A DNA stretch of 64,000 nt from Bacteroidota bacterium (lineage in GTDB: Bacteria > Bacteroidota > Bacteroidia > Flavobacteriales_D > Crocinitomicaceae), in NCBI GenBank assembly GCA_016192075.1, contig JACPUU010000006.1:1-64000 (forward strand), given 5' to 3'. The notes under the pieces were generated by a model. The model worked only from the letters and a program-made list of their open reading frames with translations. It ran no database searches and was not told the DNA's origin. Of the stretch, positions 36,081 through 44,540 are shown piece by piece. Numbering within the stretch: the stretch's first letter is position 1; each line of letters opens with the position of its first letter. The translations under genes and the position numbers were made by a program.

Positions 36081-36320
36081 TTAAGAAAAATCTGACCCTG
36101 TTTCGATTGGATAATTTTGATATGTACAATTCAGGATTTTGAATGAATTTCCACCTGCGGCCTGATCCAGTTTTTCCCGGATACGACTATTCACGTTCTT
36201 TTCATCCACGAAAATACCTTCCCGGATAAAAATCAATTCAAGCTCCTTTAGTTCACTCGTATGGTCAATTTGTATTTCAAATTTATAACACTCCAGTTGC
36301 ATTTCTTTTCTGATTGCCAT
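36081..36320 (-). CDS. Hypothetical small protein
   Basis: A 79-codon frame beginning MAIRKEMQLECYKFEIQI with no recognised domain. It overlaps the end of the LuxR-like frame by 38 nt, as co-transcribed genes in mobile elements often do. It could be a small accessory protein of that regulator or a chance frame; the second half (LDQAAGGNSFKILNCTYQNY) has ordinary composition. Confidence 0.4.
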   Translation of the reverse strand: MAIRKEMQLECYKFEIQIDHTSELKELELIFIREGIFVDEKNVNSRIREKLDQAAGGNSFKILNCTYQNYPIETGSDFS

Positions 36321-36602
36321 CTATTAATTGCCAAAGCCATTGGTAACGATCGGGTTCATAGCTTATGATCTCGCGTTCCAGGGTAATTGCGGCAAGTTCA
36401 ATGGAATTATGAACCTTAAAGGTACGAATCAATTTGGCTCTGTCTTTTTCAATCGCTCTTTCCCTGATATTGAGCATAGAAGCAATTTGCCGGTTTGCGA
36501 ACCCATGTACGATTAATTTTAATACGGCGTACTGACGCTCGGTAAGTATGATCGTACCGCCTTCATGAACAAAATTGATATGCCTTCTTGTAGTTTTCAG
36601 AT
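36283..36602 (-). pseudogene. LuxR/GerE-type helix-turn-helix frame without a usual start codon
   Basis: An open frame preceded by a TAA encodes a clear LuxR-family DNA-binding domain: ILTERQYAVLKLIVHGF, then ANRQIASMLNIRERAIEKDR. The only ATG is at 36477, in the middle of the recognition helix region, so a start there would destroy the domain. Upstream the frame has no ATG, GTG or TTG. Either it uses a rare start (CTG near 36599), or it is the decayed 3' part of a longer regulator. It lies just downstream of the integrase, on the opposite strand. Confidence 0.55.
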
Positions 36603-36632
36603 ATTATTAAATTACAATCTGACCGAATATAA

Positions 36633-36664
36633 TACCACTAATATAAGGTTTTATACTAATGGTA
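36633..36664. promoter_or_regulatory. Palindromic operator candidate before the XRE gene
   Basis: TACCA (36633) pairs with TGGTA (36660), and TATAA (36642) with TTATA (36651), about one centre. It lies 34 nt before the XRE start and fits a site for a dimeric repressor, probably that XRE protein. A CATCTTTG at 36687-36694 is a near-consensus -7 box. Confidence 0.5.
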
Positions 36665-36697
36665 ACACAAACAATGTAACTGTTTCATCTTTGTTTC

Positions 36698-36958
36698 ATG
36701 GGAAAGCCAGAAAAAACGAAGATTAAGACCATAAAAAAAGTCCCTACCGAAGACTTGGTAAAGCTAGGCCAGCGGATCAAAGAACTAAGAATTAAAAAGG
36801 GCTATACTAACTATGAGTACTTTGCTTATGAGCATAATATTCCGCGCTCTCAATTTGGCCGATATGAAAAGGGTGAAGATTTAAGATACAGTAGCCTAAT
36901 ACGCGTAATAAGAGCGCTTGGCATGACACCGGAAGAGTTTTTCAAGGGAATTGTCTAG
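36698..36958 (+). CDS. XRE family helix-turn-helix regulator
   Basis: An 86-residue protein with a basic N-terminal tail (~1-20) and one Cro/CI-type HTH domain (~22-80): KLGQRIKELRIKKGYTNYEY, then HNIPRSQFGRYEKGED and ALGMTPEEFFKGI. It has no other domain. Such proteins commonly repress genes of integrative elements. It is the only intact Cro/CI-like gene in the element; a decayed relative follows at 37166-37353. Confidence 0.85.
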   Translation: MGKPEKTKIKTIKKVPTEDLVKLGQRIKELRIKKGYTNYEYFAYEHNIPRSQFGRYEKGEDLRYSSLIRVIRALGMTPEEFFKGIV

Positions 36959-37165
36959 TTCAATTTTTCTCGCACTTTTCAAGTTGATAGAATTTAACTC
37001 AAATCTCAATAATTTTTTTCATATCAATTTATACGGGTCAGAGCAGCCCTAAGAAGGCTTGGTATAGGCGTAGACTAAAAAAATTCTTCAAAATTTGTTC
37101 CATAAGATCAATTTCCCTTTTCCATAAACTTTATTGTGGGGCCACTTTGTCCAATATAATTTTCC

Positions 37166-37353
37166 ATGATGAAGGAAGCAACGACACGTTTGAAATCCAA
37201 AACTGGGCAGGAACTCCGACAGAATATCAGTAAAATTGACCGATATTGTAAGCCAAGACTATAATTTTTATCAATACAATGCTGATGAGCATTTTTGCAA
37301 TTTCAAAAGCTCTTGGAGTTCCCACTAAAGAATTATTTGATGATCTTGATTAA
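37166..37353 (+). pseudogene. Decayed XRE-type regulator
   Basis: Pieces of a Cro/CI-like gene remain in two frames. The first piece starts MMKEATTRLKSKTGQELRQN, runs on as ISKIDRYCK and then stops. The second (37279-37353) reads ISKALGVPTKELFDDLD and ends in TAA, the typical end of these proteins. The HTH core between them is deleted or frameshifted. The remaining part of 36959-37404 shows nothing else recognisable. Confidence 0.65.
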
Positions 37354-37404
37354 TTTCTGGACGTGAAACAATATTTTCGGATTACAAAAAACATGGCCTT
37401 ACTG

Positions 37405-37614
37405 TCACTCTAGTTCGCAGCTTAAATTTCCACCCGTATTATTTTCGTAACTATTACAAGTACTCTCGGCAGAGGTGTAATTCTCACTCCGATATTTATA
37501 TCTTTTCACCTTTTTTAGGCCTTCGTAGCCATCGCATGCGCAGGTGTATTTTTTCATACACGATGAACAGAAGATCAACAAGCAAATTGTTATAAATACC
37601 TTTCCTTTTTTCAT
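37405..37614 (-). CDS. Small predicted lipoprotein
   Basis: A 69-residue protein. The N-terminal hydrophobic signal ends in a lipobox (LIFCSSC, with C19 as the probable lipidated residue), followed by MKKYTCACDGYEG. Four more cysteines (two in CAC, two near the end) suggest disulfides. No family was recognised. It lies 62 nt after the large T9SS gene on the same strand and may be co-transcribed, unless the hairpin at 37631-37667 stops transcription. Confidence 0.6.
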   Translation of the reverse strand: MKKGKVFITICLLIFCSSCMKKYTCACDGYEGLKKVKRYKYRSENYTSAESTCNSYENNTGGNLSCELE

Positions 37615-37630
37615 GGTTTCCAGTAAATGA

Positions 37631-37667
37631 ATGGGAGCAATTGAAATTTACGTTCAACCGCTCCCAT
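37631..37667 (-). terminator. Hairpin after the large T9SS gene
   Basis: ATGGGAGC (37631-37638) pairs with GCTCCCAT (37660-37667), with an inner TTGAA/TTCAA stem. It starts 9 nt after the stop codon at 37677. The T tract is weak, so it may be a partial terminator or an RNA stabiliser. Confidence 0.55.
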
Positions 37668-37676
37668 AAAACTTAG

Positions 37677-40600
37677 CTACTCAATAATTAATTTTCCACT
37701 CTGAACAACGGCGCCATCAATCAAGTAAGAATAATAGTAAATACCTGAACTGACATTTGATATATCTACCACTTCATAATTCGGACCGCTCTGACATTTG
37801 AATGTTTTAATTTCCTTTCCATCAATACCATAGACTTTTACAAAGCCCTCGCTGCCTTCCGGAAGGTCGTAGGTAATGTTACAGATTCCATTGGATGGAT
37901 TAGGATAAATGGAGAATTCAAATTCTTCCAAAGCCCCGTCTGAAACCTGGCCTCTTGGTGCTGAACAGCTGTAGAACTGAATGGTTGCCGGGTCTATTAT
38001 CTGTGAACCAAAATTGCCAAAACTTCTATGAACAGGTATGAGGTAATTTGTAGTGTCAGCCCAGGCAGTATCCAACATTTCAGCCTGTGGCCCATAAGTA
38101 GTTTTGGCATATTCGGTTTCCAATTCAAATTTCCAATGGTTCAAGTGTTTTTGCTCTACGGAATCCAAACCGCATGATTCAAGATTATACAAAATCATCA
38201 ATGCCATATCATATTTACCTAATTGGTGAAATAGGTGGACTTTGTCCATTTCCAAGTAAAACATCTGTTGATAATTACTTGATGTAACTGAGCCCGTGGT
38301 CAGGTGGTTCAGCACATTTACGTAACTCTGAACCCCTGAATGAAAACTTACCATATTATCTGCACGGGAAATTCGACCGGTTCGGAATGTGTGTTGCACG
38401 GTATACTTCATATATTGATATGCATAATCAGTTAACCACGTGTTGGCAGAATTGCTGGCCACGTTATAGGTTAGGACTTCTTCAAACAATGAGAGTGCTG
38501 TAAGATCATTTTTTGAGGGATTATAACGTTCAGATTCCGAAATAGTATAATTGATTGCCGTTGCAAAGTTAGCTCCGCTGAAATGGGGAGTTGTGATTAT
38601 TTGTTTGCTATAATCATCTGTGGGCGCAAGAGAAACCACATCGTTACCTATAACGTCAGTTATTGGACAACTGGCTGATTGTGGCTCTGAAGTGATGGCT
38701 GTAATAGCGCCACCTGTAATATAACTGGTCAGGCTTATATCAGATGTCGGCGGAGCGGTGTTTGCGGCATTCCAACGATTACGTTTAGCTTGAATGTATT
38801 GTTTCCACAGCGGCGGATAACCTATCGCTAGAGTTCCCTGAATAATTGGCAAAGAACCTTGCTCATCAAAATAATTATAGCCATAACCCAGATAGATGTA
38901 TTGCGCATTCCACAATGCGACATTTGGTCCAGTGGCAGCACTGTTTTTCTGAAACGTGTTATAACCTCCATGACTTAAAGAAGACATGTCCAGGAGGCAA
39001 TTTCCCTGAGCAACTGCACCGGCATACTTGAAATTGATAAAATTATTGCATTTGAGATTTGCCCTGCCATTTAGCTTGTGTACTCCGGCATAAAGCGTAT
39101 TAAAATCACATTTGCGAATTTCTATTTCAGCGGCTGAATTGTCAATTATCCCAACAGTTGATAAGTCTCCATTAAAAGTTGAACTCAATATGGTTGAGTA
39201 TTGAGTTGTGTTTTGACCGTCTACAATGTAATAAGCCGAGCAATTAAATGAGGTTTCAGAAATATTATATCCCATTCCTTTTATTCTGATTACTGAATTT
39301 GCAGTTGTATTATTAACCACTGAGTTACTCAGGTTAAATGTGCCGGAGGCTTTATAAAATAACGGTGCATAAATGGGAACTTCATCAAAAATGGCATTTG
39401 CTATGACGCTGTGATCGAAGGTCTCCAAGCCACGATTTAATGAAAGACCGTCATAATGAACATGATTCGAATTAAAATCCTGAATGCTGACAAGCCTTGC
39501 ATTTTCATGAAATATTACTTTACCGGTATGGATACCAATCCAGTTGAGACCGGTTGAATTACTCCAGAAATCGGCATCTTTATCAAGAACAAGAATAGAA
39601 TCAGTTTCATCATTTCCCTGAAGCAGAATACTGGTATTGTCTTCTGCAATTATATGTGGCCCCCATTGTGAAAATCGAAGCTGACCACTTGCGGCACCAC
39701 TAATGTCAAATGTAAAATCAGCATTCTCGCGAATAACTAAATCTCCACCGTCAAAATGCACTTCAGATTCATTATTGTTCATTCTAAGCGTGGCGCCATC
39801 TTCATATTCAAGGCTGGCACCTGCTTGCAATTGTATATACCCCTGATTGTTCAATACTCCACCATTCTTAATCACAATCTTAGCACCTTCTTTAACAATC
39901 ACTTTGGTTCCAGGGGCAATATTTACGTCCCCTTGTATGATGAGCTGTGCAGTTGGGTTTATTCTTATTTCTCCTTCGTCAAGATTGATAATACCTCCAT
40001 TTTCGACAGTCAATACTTTTCCTTCGCAAATGACCAGTCTGCTGTCAATATTCAATACACCTAAATTCTTAATGGTAAAATGATTGGTTTGGTATTCATT
40101 CAGAGCAATTCCCAAATCATGATATTCAGGAAAGAATTGTCCAAGATTGTAAGTAGTTGTAAGTTGGGCCCCGGTAAAATCCTGAAACGTATTTTCCATG
40201 CAAAACTCCAAAAATGAAAGTTTGAATTTTGTAGCATTAAGTAGGCCATTACCGCCACTGACAAAATTCTCAAAATCACCGCTGTATGCTGGAATGTCCG
40301 TTACAATTGGTAAATTTTCCACAGCGTCACCTACACCTGAACAAATACAGCCATGGTCTTCGTCGTAGTCAGGTAAGACATTCTCAAATACCAGATAATA
40401 AAGATTATGAAAGTACATATAGTCTAATGGCGAAAATTGCCCTTCAAAGCCATTTGCATTATAAGCTTCTCCAAAGTGAGTCCATTTATACTCCCCTCCC
40501 CAGCCTCCTGGCCATAAGAGCTGTTTGTCACTTAAGGGGTCTTCCCAATTCTCTGTTCCTGAAAATTTAAAACCTCCGTAAATGGGCATGGAGTTCAAAA

Positions 40601-42008
40601 AATTTTGAAAGAAGGGCTTGCCACCAAAAGCAGGTGTTTGATTCTTTAACAACGCATCAATTAGAACCAACTGATAGTTATGGGTAGTTGTACCCCATTC
40701 AAATACTTGCGAGTTGGAAAATAATCCACTTGCTACCCCAAGGTTAAACATTATTGTATTATTATAATCGGACACGTTTAATGAGTCAAATTCAATTGCG
40801 CTTATTGGTGCTGGCATAGTCTCATTAAACTTATAATCATCCTGCCAATCATTATACATAGCTGGCCAATTCTCTGGCAAAACATCTTCCCAAAAAACCT
40901 GCAACAAGTCCGTTGAAATTTCTTCTGCTCCATCAGAAGACTGAAACGCTTCAAAATTGCTGAGTCCGTCAATGTTTAAAGGCCATGGATTATAATCTGA
41001 ATAATCATTAACCTGAGCTTTCTGAATAAGATTAAGTGTTTCCCAGTAGGCATCCTTTTCTTCTTGTGTTGGTAAACAATGATAATGCTGTGCAGCTTTA
41101 TACTTCTTTTTATGACGTTTCATAACCGAGGAATAGTCGTTGCCAACAATATTTTGACCAATCACTGTAATTGGATAGGAGGTAAGCAACAATTCACCAC
41201 CTCCATTATTAACCGGCCAACCCCATTCATCCAATAAAAACCAGTTATGATTATAAGCATACGAAATTATTCTATTAGTAATTTGTTTCACTTCGTTTCG
41301 CAAATCCATGACCGGATCAGAAGGAGTTGGCTGAACATAAATTCCATCTTCGAGCAGTTTATTACAAACAGAAAGTCCAACAAGTAAAGAAGTCATCTGG
41401 TCCAGACTTGGGATTGACCATGCACTGGTTTTTGAATGTGCATAGTACCCACCAAAGTTTGACTTTGCCGCGTTGTTATTTTCATAGATAGAACCCTCAG
41501 TGCAACGGCATTTTATTGGGGAGTTTTGCCAATTCTGATAAAAATTTTCGGGCACGTCATCGCGCAAGTAAAAACCGTTTAAATTTTGTGGTTTATCGAC
41601 TAATGCGTCGTTTAATGTTGTAATTATTTGTTCAGCATTGCCATCTACTCGATTTATAGCACTCAGCGCGTAATAGAGTTCGTTCAAAACCGCGGTGACA
41701 TCCTGTCCGTGATTTTTGAGTAACCGGTATTCAGTAGCTAAAAAGCCAATATAGTGGCCTTGCCTAATCATGCCATCTCCCCATGACATCCAACCCTTAT
41801 TGCTTGCAAAATCTATATTGTCAACACAGGCCCCTGGGTTGCGTCTACCAGCAGGAAGACCTTCTCCAGAAAGAGGTCCGATTTTAACAAAATTCTCTCG
41901 GAAACTATTCCTGAATTTCCAGTACTTTTTCAGATTAAGCTCATCAGTCTGAGCAAAATTGACTCCTACAACTAAAATGCAGACCAAGAATTTAAGCCAT
42001 TTTTTCAT
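37677..42008 (-). CDS. Large secreted protein with type IX (Por) C-terminal sorting domain
   Basis: A 1443-residue exported protein. An N-terminal signal peptide (KWLKFLVCILVVGVNFA) is followed by a large, mostly non-repetitive N-terminal part (~20-620, with many Trp/Tyr) of unknown function. Residues ~660-1130 form a repetitive, Asn/Gly/Ile-rich stretch resembling a right-handed parallel beta-helix (INLDEGEIRINPTAQLIIQG is typical). The C-terminal ~80 residues are a type A T9SS sorting domain (FSIYPNPSNGICNITYDL near its start, SSGIYYYSYLIDG, SGKLIIE at the end). It should be secreted and possibly surface anchored through the type IX system. The enzyme or adhesin activity is unknown. It appears to be cargo of the element. 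Confidence 0.85.
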   Translation of the reverse strand: MKKWLKFLVCILVVGVNFAQTDELNLKKYWKFRNSFRENFVKIGPLSGEGLPAGRRNPGACVDNIDFASNKGWMSWGDGMIRQGHYIGFLATEYRLLKNHGQDVTAVLNELYYALSAINRVDGNAEQIITTLNDALVDKPQNLNGFYLRDDVPENFYQNWQNSPIKCRCTEGSIYENNNAAKSNFGGYYAHSKTSAWSIPSLDQMTSLLVGLSVCNKLLEDGIYVQPTPSDPVMDLRNEVKQITNRIISYAYNHNWFLLDEWGWPVNNGGGELLLTSYPITVIGQNIVGNDYSSVMKRHKKKYKAAQHYHCLPTQEEKDAYWETLNLIQKAQVNDYSDYNPWPLNIDGLSNFEAFQSSDGAEEISTDLLQVFWEDVLPENWPAMYNDWQDDYKFNETMPAPISAIEFDSLNVSDYNNTIMFNLGVASGLFSNSQVFEWGTTTHNYQLVLIDALLKNQTPAFGGKPFFQNFLNSMPIYGGFKFSGTENWEDPLSDKQLLWPGGWGGEYKWTHFGEAYNANGFEGQFSPLDYMYFHNLYYLVFENVLPDYDEDHGCICSGVGDAVENLPIVTDIPAYSGDFENFVSGGNGLLNATKFKLSFLEFCMENTFQDFTGAQLTTTYNLGQFFPEYHDLGIALNEYQTNHFTIKNLGVLNIDSRLVICEGKVLTVENGGIINLDEGEIRINPTAQLIIQGDVNIAPGTKVIVKEGAKIVIKNGGVLNNQGYIQLQAGASLEYEDGATLRMNNNESEVHFDGGDLVIRENADFTFDISGAASGQLRFSQWGPHIIAEDNTSILLQGNDETDSILVLDKDADFWSNSTGLNWIGIHTGKVIFHENARLVSIQDFNSNHVHYDGLSLNRGLETFDHSVIANAIFDEVPIYAPLFYKASGTFNLSNSVVNNTTANSVIRIKGMGYNISETSFNCSAYYIVDGQNTTQYSTILSSTFNGDLSTVGIIDNSAAEIEIRKCDFNTLYAGVHKLNGRANLKCNNFINFKYAGAVAQGNCLLDMSSLSHGGYNTFQKNSAATGPNVALWNAQYIYLGYGYNYFDEQGSLPIIQGTLAIGYPPLWKQYIQAKRNRWNAANTAPPTSDISLTSYITGGAITAITSEPQSASCPITDVIGNDVVSLAPTDDYSKQIITTPHFSGANFATAINYTISESERYNPSKNDLTALSLFEEVLTYNVASNSANTWLTDYAYQYMKYTVQHTFRTGRISRADNMVSFHSGVQSYVNVLNHLTTGSVTSSNYQQMFYLEMDKVHLFHQLGKYDMALMILYNLESCGLDSVEQKHLNHWKFELETEYAKTTYGPQAEMLDTAWADTTNYLIPVHRSFGNFGSQIIDPATIQFYSCSAPRGQVSDGALEEFEFSIYPNPSNGICNITYDLPEGSEGFVKVYGIDGKEIKTFKCQSGPNYEVVDISNVSSGIYYYSYLIDGAVVQSGKLIIE

Positions 42009-42022
42009 AATTATTTTTTTAT

Positions 42023-42694
42023 TTAATTTTCAATATGGTAGTTTATAAGATTCCAGATTTGATTACTATCCAATAGTTCTTTCCTGACAAGCCCAATTCC
42101 TTTTGAATAATAATGGAAAGTAGGCTGAGCTTCTTCACTAGCGGTATGCTCCTCACTCATTTTTATTACACTTTCAAAGTCTTTCACTCCAACTAGAATA
42201 GTAGGATAAATATTATCTACTTTTAAAACATTATTATAGTTATACTGAAGACCATAGGAGTACATCCAATCTCCAACGCCGGCGTACGTAAAAAAGCAGT
42301 ATGATTCTGAAACAAAATCACCAGGTTTACCTTTAGATTTTTTGATAATAACACAATGTCTATCCATTTCAATTAAACCACAGGATGGGCAACCTCCGGC
42401 TGCTAATATTGACCAGAAATGATAATCATAGGAGTCATAGTCACTGTGCATCACCACGTCAAAACCATAACAATCAGGCCCGGTATATGATTCTGTTACG
42501 TATACGGAATCAATCATACCTGAATTTTCTTCTTCATAAACCCAATAGCTGCCCACGCCAAAAAGAAAGTAATCTTTGGGTTCACTTACCTCACGGCATT
42601 GATCCGGATGCAATTCACAAACCGGAATTTTTTTATCCTCACGGCATGAGATAAGTGCTGATAATGCCAGGGAAAATAAAATGAATTTTTTCAT
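42023..42694 (-). CDS. Predicted lipoprotein, unknown function
   Basis: A 223-residue protein with a lipoprotein signal (FILFSLALSALISC, lipid on C17). The mature part has paired cysteines (PVCELHPDQC; AAGGCPSCGL) and beta-rich stretches (FGVGSYWVYEEENSG). No known family. The large T9SS gene follows after 14 nt on the same strand, so the two are probably one operon. A frameshifted remnant of a paralogue lies directly upstream. Confidence 0.7.
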   Translation of the reverse strand: MKKFILFSLALSALISCREDKKIPVCELHPDQCREVSEPKDYFLFGVGSYWVYEEENSGMIDSVYVTESYTGPDCYGFDVVMHSDYDSYDYHFWSILAAGGCPSCGLIEMDRHCVIIKKSKGKPGDFVSESYCFFTYAGVGDWMYSYGLQYNYNNVLKVDNIYPTILVGVKDFESVIKMSEEHTASEEAQPTFHYYSKGIGLVRKELLDSNQIWNLINYHIEN

Positions 42695-42698
42695 AGTA

Positions 42699-42793
42699 CT
42701 AATTTTCGATACGGTAATTTACAAGATTCATGTTTGGTTGCTATCCATCAGTTCTTTCTTCAAAGAATAAGTTCATTTTTTATAATACCGAAA
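42699..42793 (-). pseudogene. 3' remnant of a paralogue of the adjacent lipoprotein gene
   Basis: Read with two frameshifts on the minus strand this gives FRYYKK, then KKELMDSNQ, then NLVNYRIEN and a stop. The intact gene ends FHYYSKGIGLVRKELLDSNQ followed by IWNLINYHIEN. It marks a former tandem duplication of the lipoprotein gene. The sequence further upstream to ~43056 shows no gene. Confidence 0.75.
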
Positions 42794-43056
42794 GTTAAGA
42801 AACCAAAGCTTTCATATCACAAATTTAGGTTCAAATATTTCGGCTTGGTTTAGATGCCTATAATATTACGTTGAATAAATGCAAAAGGGCTAATAGACTT
42901 TATCTACGAAATACATACGCCAAACGTATCAGTATATTGTGTCAATAGCAAGCGTAAAACCCGCGATAATTCAAAATATTATAGCTGTCTGATTGGTCAA
43001 ACAGTTAACGAATGAGCTTTAATTTTCGATTCGGCGCTCTTGTTTCATTTTAAACA

Positions 43057-43121
43057 GGGTATTTTCCACCCCTTGCTTTGCGGGTTTCCACATGACAACA
43101 GCGGGATTCCACGTGACAAAA
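43057..43121 (+). repeat. Iteron-like direct repeats (three, 21-22 bp apart)
   Basis: GCGGGTTTCCACATGACAA (43080) and GCGGGATTCCACGTGACAA (43101) repeat with a 21-bp period. A weaker copy (GGGTATTTTCCAC) begins at 43057. The two-helical-turn period would place protein sites on one DNA face, as in replication iterons or integrase/excisionase arm sites. Confidence 0.65.
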
Positions 43122-43253
43122 TTTCAGGGACTGAAAATTAGTATGAAATTTGTGTTTCTAGGTAAGATTATTTTTCCTGTAATTTATTCTCATTATTTCA
43201 CCCCGTTTCTTTTCATAGTATATATTATCAAAGGCAGTCCCAGACTGGCTTTT

Positions 43254-43291
43254 GACGTCTAAACAGACGTCTGATACGTCTGTTACCTTTG
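43254..43291 (+). promoter_or_regulatory. ACGTCT palindromic operator with -7 promoter box
   Basis: GACGTCTAAA (43254) is followed by the palindrome AACAGACGT-N5-ACGTCTGTT (43262-43284), then TACCTTTG (43284-43291), an exact TAnnTTTG -7 box. The operator would cover the -33 region. A near copy lies at 45181-45214, and a third half site with GTTAC follows at 43519. Confidence 0.7.
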
Positions 43292-43297
43292 CCGGAA

Positions 43298-43491
43298 AAC
43301 ATTGTATTGTCCTAAAATTTCAGACATGTAGTTTTATTGCCAAAAACAGCCGCTGTCTCTTTGATAATTCAGAAAAATAATGTAACTTCAATACACTCGC
43401 TCGAATTATCAATGTTAGTGATTGATGATTCGGTTTCTTTCATAATCCGATCACTAAAGCACTGCCGGGGAAACCCGGGCAGTGCTTTTTT
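43298..43491 (+). ncRNA. Candidate structured small RNA or leader
   Basis: A promoter at 43284-43291 and an intrinsic terminator at 43456-43491 delimit a ~195-nt transcript without a convincing coding frame. It contains a 12-bp stem with a 7-nt loop (43402-43413 CGAATTATCAAT with 43421-43432 ATTGATGATTCG, one GU pair). It could be a small regulatory RNA of the element or an attenuated leader of the downstream gene. Confidence 0.45.
43456..43491 (+). terminator. Strong intrinsic terminator
   Basis: AAAGCACTGCC pairs with GGCAGTGCTTT around a G/C-rich GGGGAAACCCG apex, followed by a T run. It lies 114 nt before the 43605 gene, so that gene needs readthrough or its own promoter. Confidence 0.88.
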
Positions 43492-43604
43492 ATGGGAGCT
43501 CATTTCTTTTGAAAACATTTGATACGTCTTGTTACTTATACCAGAAAATACGTTTTTTATCAACCCCGCGTTTAAAGAAAAAAGCCACATTAAAAACTCA
43601 TCTT

Positions 43605-44447
43605 ATGGAACGATCACCTTTTGAAATAAATCTTCATTACCTCTCGATGGCTGAACTTTACGCTTTTAAAGATGACTATCCCGGGTATGAAGATACAGTA
43701 TTAAAAATGTTTGCCCTGAAAGATGAATTTGTCTTTGAAGATGAAATTCTAAAGAATCACGGCAAGCAAACCATGCAGGAGGTAGAGGAAGAAAATGACG
43801 TTCGGTATGTAGAGGTCGGGGAAAGAGAGCGTGAGGGCAAACCCGTAAGAGTATGGATTGATACCTGGGCAGATCAGATCATTATGCCCGGTGAACTAGC
43901 GCACGGCATTTTCTTTACTTACAAAATCCGTCACCTTGACCTGACCGACCTCGATGCGTTTTTGGATTTTCATTTGGAAAAATACTACGCGGACGACTTT
44001 ACCAAATTCTCCCGATTTTTGACCCTGACCATTCGCAAACATGCCCGGCGGCTCTTGCAGGGGGAACATGTGTTGACTATACAGGAATGGATCAAACAAA
44101 AGCAGGATGAGCAAAGTTCAGAGCAACAAGAGAAAACAGTTAGACTAAAAGGGCGTCCACAACGAAATGGAGATGATAAAATAACGGTACTCAATCAGGA
44201 GCAAACCGTTTTACTGATCCATTATTTGAAAAAAGCAAAAGTCTTTTTTCAGGACGATTATCTGACCAACAAACAGGCCGGTCAGGCATTTCATATTCTG
44301 ACCGGGTACAGTGCTGATTCCCTTCGGCAAAAACTCGCAAATCATGAATTAAACCAGATCAACTCCAAGAAAAATCTGGTTGATCTGAAGAATCTCTTTG
44401 TGAATATTATGAATTTGATTTCCAATGATCTGAATGAAAAAAAGTAA
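43605..44447 (+). CDS. Conserved-looking mobile-element protein of unknown function
   Basis: A 280-residue cytoplasmic protein, started at ATG 43605 (MERSPFEINLHYLSMAEL); the frame is open further upstream but that part runs through the terminator. The N-terminal part (~1-165) is acidic and aromatic. A Lys/Gln-rich linker (~170-200) is followed by a helical C-terminal domain (~205-280) with ILTGYSADSLRQKLANHELN, a pattern like C-terminal domains seen in small regulators of Bacteroidota mobile elements. It stands before an excisionase-like gene. It could be a regulator or initiator; the function is unknown. Confidence 0.65.
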   Translation: MERSPFEINLHYLSMAELYAFKDDYPGYEDTVLKMFALKDEFVFEDEILKNHGKQTMQEVEEENDVRYVEVGEREREGKPVRVWIDTWADQIIMPGELAHGIFFTYKIRHLDLTDLDAFLDFHLEKYYADDFTKFSRFLTLTIRKHARRLLQGEHVLTIQEWIKQKQDEQSSEQQEKTVRLKGRPQRNGDDKITVLNQEQTVLLIHYLKKAKVFFQDDYLTNKQAGQAFHILTGYSADSLRQKLANHELNQINSKKNLVDLKNLFVNIMNLISNDLNEKK

Positions 44448-44508
44448 CCTTCACGTACCTACTTGAACCTTCAGGAACCCGGCAAATGAGTAGTAATATG
44501 CCGACCTT

Positions 44509-44540
44509 TGTAGTAAAAATTCATTTAAATATTTACTACA
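44509..44540 (+). promoter_or_regulatory. Inverted repeat directly before the excisionase-like start
   Basis: TGTAGTAAA (44509-44517) and TTTACTACA (44532-44540) are perfect 9-bp arms; the ATG follows immediately. A -7-like GACCTTTG overlaps the left arm (44503-44510). This could be an operator or an mRNA hairpin controlling translation. Confidence 0.6.

Noticed and set aside
43337-43522. 61-codon frame starting MPKTAAVSLIIQ
   Set aside because: It runs through a 12-bp stem-loop and a strong intrinsic terminator, which argues for a structured RNA rather than a protein.
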